Below are positions 4,280-5,386 of a stretch of DNA of 5,386 nucleotides, piece after piece. The notes beneath the pieces were generated by a model. It ran no database searches. It was not told the DNA's origin and worked only from the letters and a program-made list of their open reading frames with translations. Position 1 is the first letter of the stretch. Each line of letters begins with the position of its first letter. The DNA comes from Gammaproteobacteria bacterium (lineage in GTDB: Bacteria; Pseudomonadota; Gammaproteobacteria; S012-40): positions 1 through 5,386 of the forward strand of contig JAOUGF010000188.1 in NCBI GenBank assembly GCA_029857925.1, given 5' to 3'. The position numbers were made by a program, and so were the translations under genes.

Positions 4280-5386
4280 TTATAATTGGCCTTCGATCAC
4301 CTCATAACGTGCTTGCCGTAAATCGGCTGGATAGACCAAGCCGCCGCTACGCACGCTGTTTGTCATTTCATGGAATCGTTGTCCTGACGCGGTTCTGCCT
4401 TTAATATAAAAATTAATGCGCACGACCAGCTTCCCATGCCTGCTATCACCCGCAACATCGAACACATACAACGCCGCAGGGTCTTGTTTGTCCCACAATA
4501 TTGCAGATGGGTTTGCTAATTCAGATGGCAGCGCGCGAATCATATCCGCTGGCAGATGTTTCCCGCCCTTCATATCCCGAATAAGATGCGCGATTTCCTT
4601 GTCGCCGACGGTGATCACTGCTGTGTCCGGCGAAAAACCACGATCAATTAACGCGTCAACCACGGCGGGCTGTAAATAGCCAACGGTCTGCACTTCGCCG
4701 ACGGGTTGTTTGCTCAGCATGACCTGATTGACCCACGGCGCGAAGGCGGCCTCAAAACGCGGTGCCAACGCTTGCGCGTTTTCAAGCGCTGCATCACGCA
4801 TAGGCTTAGGCATAGCCATAATCTGACGCCCAAACGCAATGTCTGGGCCCAGCCAAGCCTTGCCGACGTTAAAATTCCATCCGGGATCGATGCCTTTAGG
4901 CACCCAGCCCAACACTTGGCCGGTGCCGGGATCGATGCGTTCGGTTTCATCCAGTGGCGGCGCTTGATCGACAGTTAATCCCTCGCGCTCCATTTCGCGC
5001 TGGGAGAGCGTTCGCACCGAACAACGGCAATTCCAACCGTTAGGCGGGTAATGTGTATCCCACCATTTATCATCCACGGTCAACGTGAGTCGATCCCATA
5101 CTCGATGCTGAGGACGCACGCGGCTATCACCGGCGGTTCGATATTGAAGATAGGGACGCTCTTTTTTGACGCGTTGGATCTGTTGCCAACGTCCGGCCAT
5201 GTGCGCACTGCGTAGATTGTTGTCGTAAATCACGCGCGTGCGCCAACCGCGCGAACCGTTGTAACTCCATCCGTGCTGGGCGACGATTTGATCGAAACGC
5301 TTGCGGAATTCGCTAATGCTCAGACCGTTGGCCAACGCATCATCGACGGCCAGGCGCAAATCCTCCAATAGCGCGGCCTTGGTTGC
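4280..5386 (-). CDS. Mu gpF-like minor head protein with C-terminal PBECR2-type nuclease domain (5' end outside window)
   Basis: This is a structural protein of the phage head, needed for capsid assembly and probably carried in the virion. The frame is open to the right edge (368 codons visible), so the start lies beyond it. The TTG at 5368 is only the first possible start codon inside the window and is not credible as the real one. Visible residues 50-130 hold the Mu F / SPP1 gp7 head-morphogenesis block: YDNNLRSAHMAGRWQQ, then RTAGDSRVRPQHRVWD, then DTHYPPNGWNCRCSVR. After a linker, residues about 236-366 look like a phage-borne nuclease-like domain of the barnase/EndoU/colicin E5/RelE fold (PBECR2). 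Supporting residues are GDKEIAHLIRD, LPSELANPSAILWD, the strand GKLVVRINFYIK and the end YEVIEGQL. The head domain is well supported; the nuclease call is from memory of the family and activity is unproven. The stop lies just before the inverted-repeat region. Confidence 0.85.
   Translation of the reverse strand, partial: ATKAALLEDLRLAVDDALANGLSISEFRKRFDQIVAQHGWSYNGSRGWRTRVIYDNNLRSAHMAGRWQQIQRVKKERPYLQYRTAGDSRVRPQHRVWDRLTLTVDDKWWDTHYPPNGWNCRCSVRTLSQREMEREGLTVDQAPPLDETERIDPGTGQVLGWVPKGIDPGWNFNVGKAWLGPDIAFGRQIMAMPKPMRDAALENAQALAPRFEAAFAPWVNQVMLSKQPVGEVQTVGYLQPAVVDALIDRGFSPDTAVITVGDKEIAHLIRDMKGGKHLPADMIRALPSELANPSAILWDKQDPAALYVFDVAGDSRHGKLVVRINFYIKGRTASGQRFHEMTNSVRSGGLVYPADLRQARYEVIEGQL

Larger units (their letters stand above)
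2998..5386 (-). mobile_element. Mu-like transposable prophage, one terminus and adjoining genes (partial)
   Basis: The left boundary is set at TG (2998-2999), the dinucleotide at Mu termini. The evidence is two Mu-end-like direct repeats reading inward, an adenine methyltransferase next to the end, and a gpF-like head gene further in. All genes read toward this terminus, as Mu late genes read toward the right end. Mu makes a 5-bp target duplication; here it would be CTTTT (2993-2997), with its partner beyond the other end of the prophage, outside the window. Other TG positions (3000, 3005) are possible. The usual head, tail and lysis genes downstream of gpF are missing, so the element may be defective. 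Confidence 0.68.

Noticed and set aside
1..5386. tRNA, rRNA or CRISPR array
   Set aside because: I saw no cloverleaf with a TTCRA-type loop, no rRNA-like stretches and no regularly spaced repeats with unique spacers.

Overview
The window joins a gammaproteobacterial housekeeping locus (about 1-2642) to one end of a Mu-like transposable prophage (about 2998-5386). The host assignment rests on gene order. queG is divergent from nnr, and nnr overlaps the start of tsaE; this layout is familiar from Escherichia coli (queG / nnr-tsaE) and many other gammaproteobacteria. The proteins resemble the E. coli ones only moderately, so I would not name a genus.

Host part. nnr (minus strand) encodes the bifunctional NAD(P)H-hydrate epimerase/dehydratase. 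The first 15 codons of tsaE, a tRNA t6A synthesis ATPase, start inside the end of nnr and run off the left edge. queG (plus strand) encodes epoxyqueuosine reductase. nnr and queG start only 44 bp apart. That gap holds a near-symmetric -10 element readable on both strands, and neither gene has a clear Shine-Dalgarno sequence.

Boundary. From 2643 to 2997 there is no convincing gene. The stretch holds small hairpins and, at about 2910-2997, a repeat that looks like an insertion-sequence end followed by an imperfect hairpin. At 2998 that repeat stops and the sequence TGTGGGG begins. Two 21-bp direct repeats (3006-3026 and 3099-3119, core AAATGCGACAA) resemble the transposase-binding sites at Mu ends. 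The first one lies at the distance from the TG that Mu uses, so I place the prophage terminus at 2998.

Prophage part, all minus strand and reading toward that terminus. On the right is a Mu gpF-like minor head protein, cut by the right edge, whose C-terminal domain looks like a phage-borne BECR-fold nuclease (PBECR2 type). Then comes a gap of about 290 bp rich in inverted repeats, and then an orphan DNA adenine methyltransferase with a strong ribosome binding site. The methyltransferase sits next to the phage end, as the mom modification module does in Mu. The head and tail genes expected between gpF and that end are absent. The element is therefore either a deleted, cryptic prophage or a phage with a different gene order.

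The least explained part is the inverted-repeat region 4023-4275, which may encode a structured RNA or be a small inserted element.
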